DNA of 64,000 nt. Source: Kluyveromyces lactis (Eukaryota; Ascomycota; Saccharomycetes; Saccharomycetales; Saccharomycetaceae). The notes beneath the pieces are model-generated. The model was given only the letters and a program-made list of their open reading frames with translations. It ran no database searches and was not told where the DNA came from. Shown in pieces: positions 62,446 through 64,000 of the stretch; positions within the stretch are counted from its first letter, which is position 1, and every line of letters begins with the position of its first letter. Made by a program: the position numbers and the translations under genes. The stretch is taken from NCBI RefSeq assembly GCF_000002515.2, contig NC_006039.1:620001-684000 (forward strand), given 5' to 3'.

Positions 62446-62498
62446 TATTTTTTTGAATTTCACGTGACTTTCCTATAAAGGCAATTACATTCTGTTTT

Positions 62499-62511
62499 AA
62501 TGTGTGGGTGT
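62499..62511 (-). promoter_or_regulatory. Rap1-like site upstream of RPS24
   Basis: The minus strand reads ACACCCACACATT, matching the ribosomal-protein-gene Rap1 consensus (ACACCCRYACAYM) at all but the last base. It is about 555 bp from the RPS24 ATG, farther than usual in S. cerevisiae. A CACGTG Cbf1-type site lies 33 bp away on the RPS24 side. Confidence 0.6.
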
Positions 62512-62961
62512 TATTATGATACATAATGTACGGATGCTGGCAGTCCTCGAGGACGGTATGTCCCATTCACTTTTTGTTGACTATCATAGTGACAGAAAAT
62601 GACTTATCACTCATTCCGTTTAATGAAGGTCTGTGTAGTTCATAGTGCATGGCAAATCAGATATAGGTTTAAAGTAATAAACAGATGAAGGGTTGATAAC
62701 GATGTGAATTTTTAATAAGAATGTATGTATATATGTAGAATGATGCTAATTTTCATTTGCAGATGAGCTATAAAATGAAAAAATAGCTTTATCATTAATT
62801 GCTTGTGCTTGTTTTAGTCGGACGGGCTAAATAGGAAATACTGTTAGTAGACCTCCGGGGTCATTTCATTTGTGTGAGCTATAATACAGAGAGAGGGCAG
62901 TTGTTAATCATCTCTATGTGAGTATTTGTTCGTGTATGAGTCCATTATTTTTCCGAACTTC

Positions 62962-64000
62962 TTAATAGTTTGGGTGGTCAATGGCCATTCTGACAGCCTT
63001 TGTTTGGGTGTAGTTATCTAAAGCTTCAGCACCCATCTCTCTACCGATACCGGATTGGCCGAAACCACCGAATGGAACATTTTGATGGAAGTTGTTGTAG
63101 GTGTTAATCCAGACGGTACCGGCCTTAACTCTGTTGGAAACGTCAATAGCCTTGTTAACATCCTTAGTGTGAATACCGGCAGCAAGACCATATTCAGAGT
63201 CGTTAGCCTTAGCGACGACTTCGTCAACGGTAGTGAACTTAGAGACTGTTACAACAGGACCAAAGATTTCTTCCTTAACAATTTGCATGTCTTCTTTAAC
63301 ATCAGCAAAGATAGTTGGCTTGATAAAGTAACCCTTGTTACCGATTCTTTCACCACCAGTGATGACACGAGCACCTTCAGAAGTACCGACATCAACATAG
63401 GATAAGATCTTGTCAATTTGCATTTGAGAAGTTTGAGCACCTTGGAAAACGTTTTCTTCGAATGGATTACCGACCTTTAGAGATTCAGCGTATTGCTTGA
63501 ATTTTTCTAAGACCTCTTCGTAAACAGTATCTTGAACGTAAATTCTTGAACCTGCGCAACAGACTTCACCGGAGTTGTAGAAGATACCAAAAGCAATGTT
63601 CTTAACAGCTTTATCCAAGTCAGCATCACCGAAAACGATATTTGGAGACTTACCACCAAGTTCTAAAGTGACCTTCTTGATGGAATCGGCACAAGTTTTC
63701 ATAATGTGACGACCAGTAGCAGTGGAACCAGTGAAAGCGACCTTCTTGATGTCAGGATGGGTACAAATTCTTTCACCGACGATTTTACCGAAACCTGGGA
63801 TGATGTTAACAACACCCTTTGGTACACCAGCTTCTTGCACCAATTGGCATGCATATAGAGCAGACAATGGAGTTGCTTCAGCAGGTTTCAACACCACAGT
63901 GTTACCGGTAGCCAAAGCTGGACCAACTTTCCAGGACCACATCAATAGTGGGAAATTCCATGGGATAATTTGACCACATACACCCAATGGTTCTCTCTTG
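62962..64000 (-). CDS. ALD5: Aldehyde dehydrogenase (NAD(P)-dependent), C-terminal two thirds
   Basis: The frame runs off the right edge, so the N-terminus is missing; about 346 residues remain, from [19 protein letters not shown] to the end DHPNY. It oxidises acetaldehyde to acetate in the pyruvate bypass and ethanol use. The NAD-binding [11 protein letters not shown], the general base Glu in [12 protein letters not shown] and the nucleophile in GEVCCAGSR are all present, with KEEIFGPVV and [15 protein letters not shown] later. It resembles the mitochondrial Ald4/Ald5 group most in memory. The symbol follows position (YER073W next to RPS24A). Whether it has a mitochondrial presequence cannot be seen. 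Codon bias suggests high expression. Confidence 0.85.
   Translation of the reverse strand, partial: KREPLGVCGQIIPWNFPLLMWSWKVGPALATGNTVVLKPAEATPLSALYACQLVQEAGVPKGVVNIIPGFGKIVGERICTHPDIKKVAFTGSTATGRHIMKTCADSIKKVTLELGGKSPNIVFGDADLDKAVKNIAFGIFYNSGEVCCAGSRIYVQDTVYEEVLEKFKQYAESLKVGNPFEENVFQGAQTSQMQIDKILSYVDVGTSEGARVITGGERIGNKGYFIKPTIFADVKEDMQIVKEEIFGPVVTVSKFTTVDEVVAKANDSEYGLAAGIHTKDVNKAIDVSNRVKAGTVWINTYNNFHQNVPFGGFGQSGIGREMGAEALDNYTQTKAVRMAIDHPNY

Larger units (their letters stand above)
61944..62961. promoter_or_regulatory. RPS24 promoter region and aldehyde dehydrogenase 3' end
   Basis: A 1.0-kb gap between minus-strand genes. It includes a GC-rich hairpin-rich segment at about 62150-62445, CACGTGAC at 62461-62468 and a Rap1-like site at 62499-62511. 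The remaining part to 62961 is the 3' side of the dehydrogenase gene and looks plain. Confidence 0.5.

Noticed and set aside
62820-62849. TACTAAC followed by a TTTAG acceptor on the minus strand, just past the aldehyde dehydrogenase stop
   Set aside because: No GTATGT-type donor lies upstream on that strand in the gap, and the downstream frame (about 26 codons) matches nothing.

Overview
This window looks like nuclear DNA of a budding yeast of the Saccharomycetaceae that never went through the whole-genome duplication, most likely Kluyveromyces and perhaps K. lactis. Almost every protein can be matched, from my memory of the families, to a Saccharomyces cerevisiae gene. Introns are few and carry exact GTATGT and TACTAAC signals. 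The ER chaperone Scj1 ends in DDEL, a retrieval signal known from K. lactis. Genes that sit on two separate S. cerevisiae chromosome arms are interleaved here in single copy, which is the mark of a pre-duplication genome. No transposon, LTR, tRNA or CRISPR array was found.

Left block (1 to about 42.2 kb). TRS130, GUA1, SKY1, GAS3, SCJ1, CEF1, EFR3, DML1, a YMR209C-like methyltransferase and ERG12 follow the order of YMR218-YMR208. They are shuffled together with HEM4, CAF20, RIM20, MOD5, YTM1, FSF1, VPH1, PAC1, HRK1 and PNT1, which follow YOR278-YOR266. Strands agree throughout. Extra items with no S. cerevisiae counterpart that I recognise are an SR-like RRM protein beside the SR-protein kinase SKY1, a 43-residue membrane microprotein after SKY1, and a set of interrupted reading frames between GAS3 and SCJ1.

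Right block (about 42.4 to 64 kb). AIM9, a YER079W-position gene, ICP55, MRX1, PTP3, YOS1, RPS24 and an aldehyde dehydrogenase follow YER080-YER073. They are interleaved with HOP1, PCI8 and MAM33 (YIL072-YIL070). RPS24 stands where both S. cerevisiae copies (YER074W and YIL069C) would merge. Two genes are spliced: RPS24 has an ATG-only first exon, and YOS1 has three short exons, which I assembled by hand from splice signals and homology.

Functions are mostly housekeeping: heme and GMP synthesis, isoprenoid and tRNA modification, ribosome biogenesis and translation control, V-ATPase, vesicle traffic, mitochondrial import and gene expression, plus one meiotic gene (HOP1) with an exact URS1 site. 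Promoters repeatedly show PAC (GATGAG), Reb1 (TTACCCGG) and CACGTG motifs. A GC-rich, hairpin-rich stretch of about 300 bp upstream of RPS24 is the best candidate for an undescribed RNA or unusual promoter.
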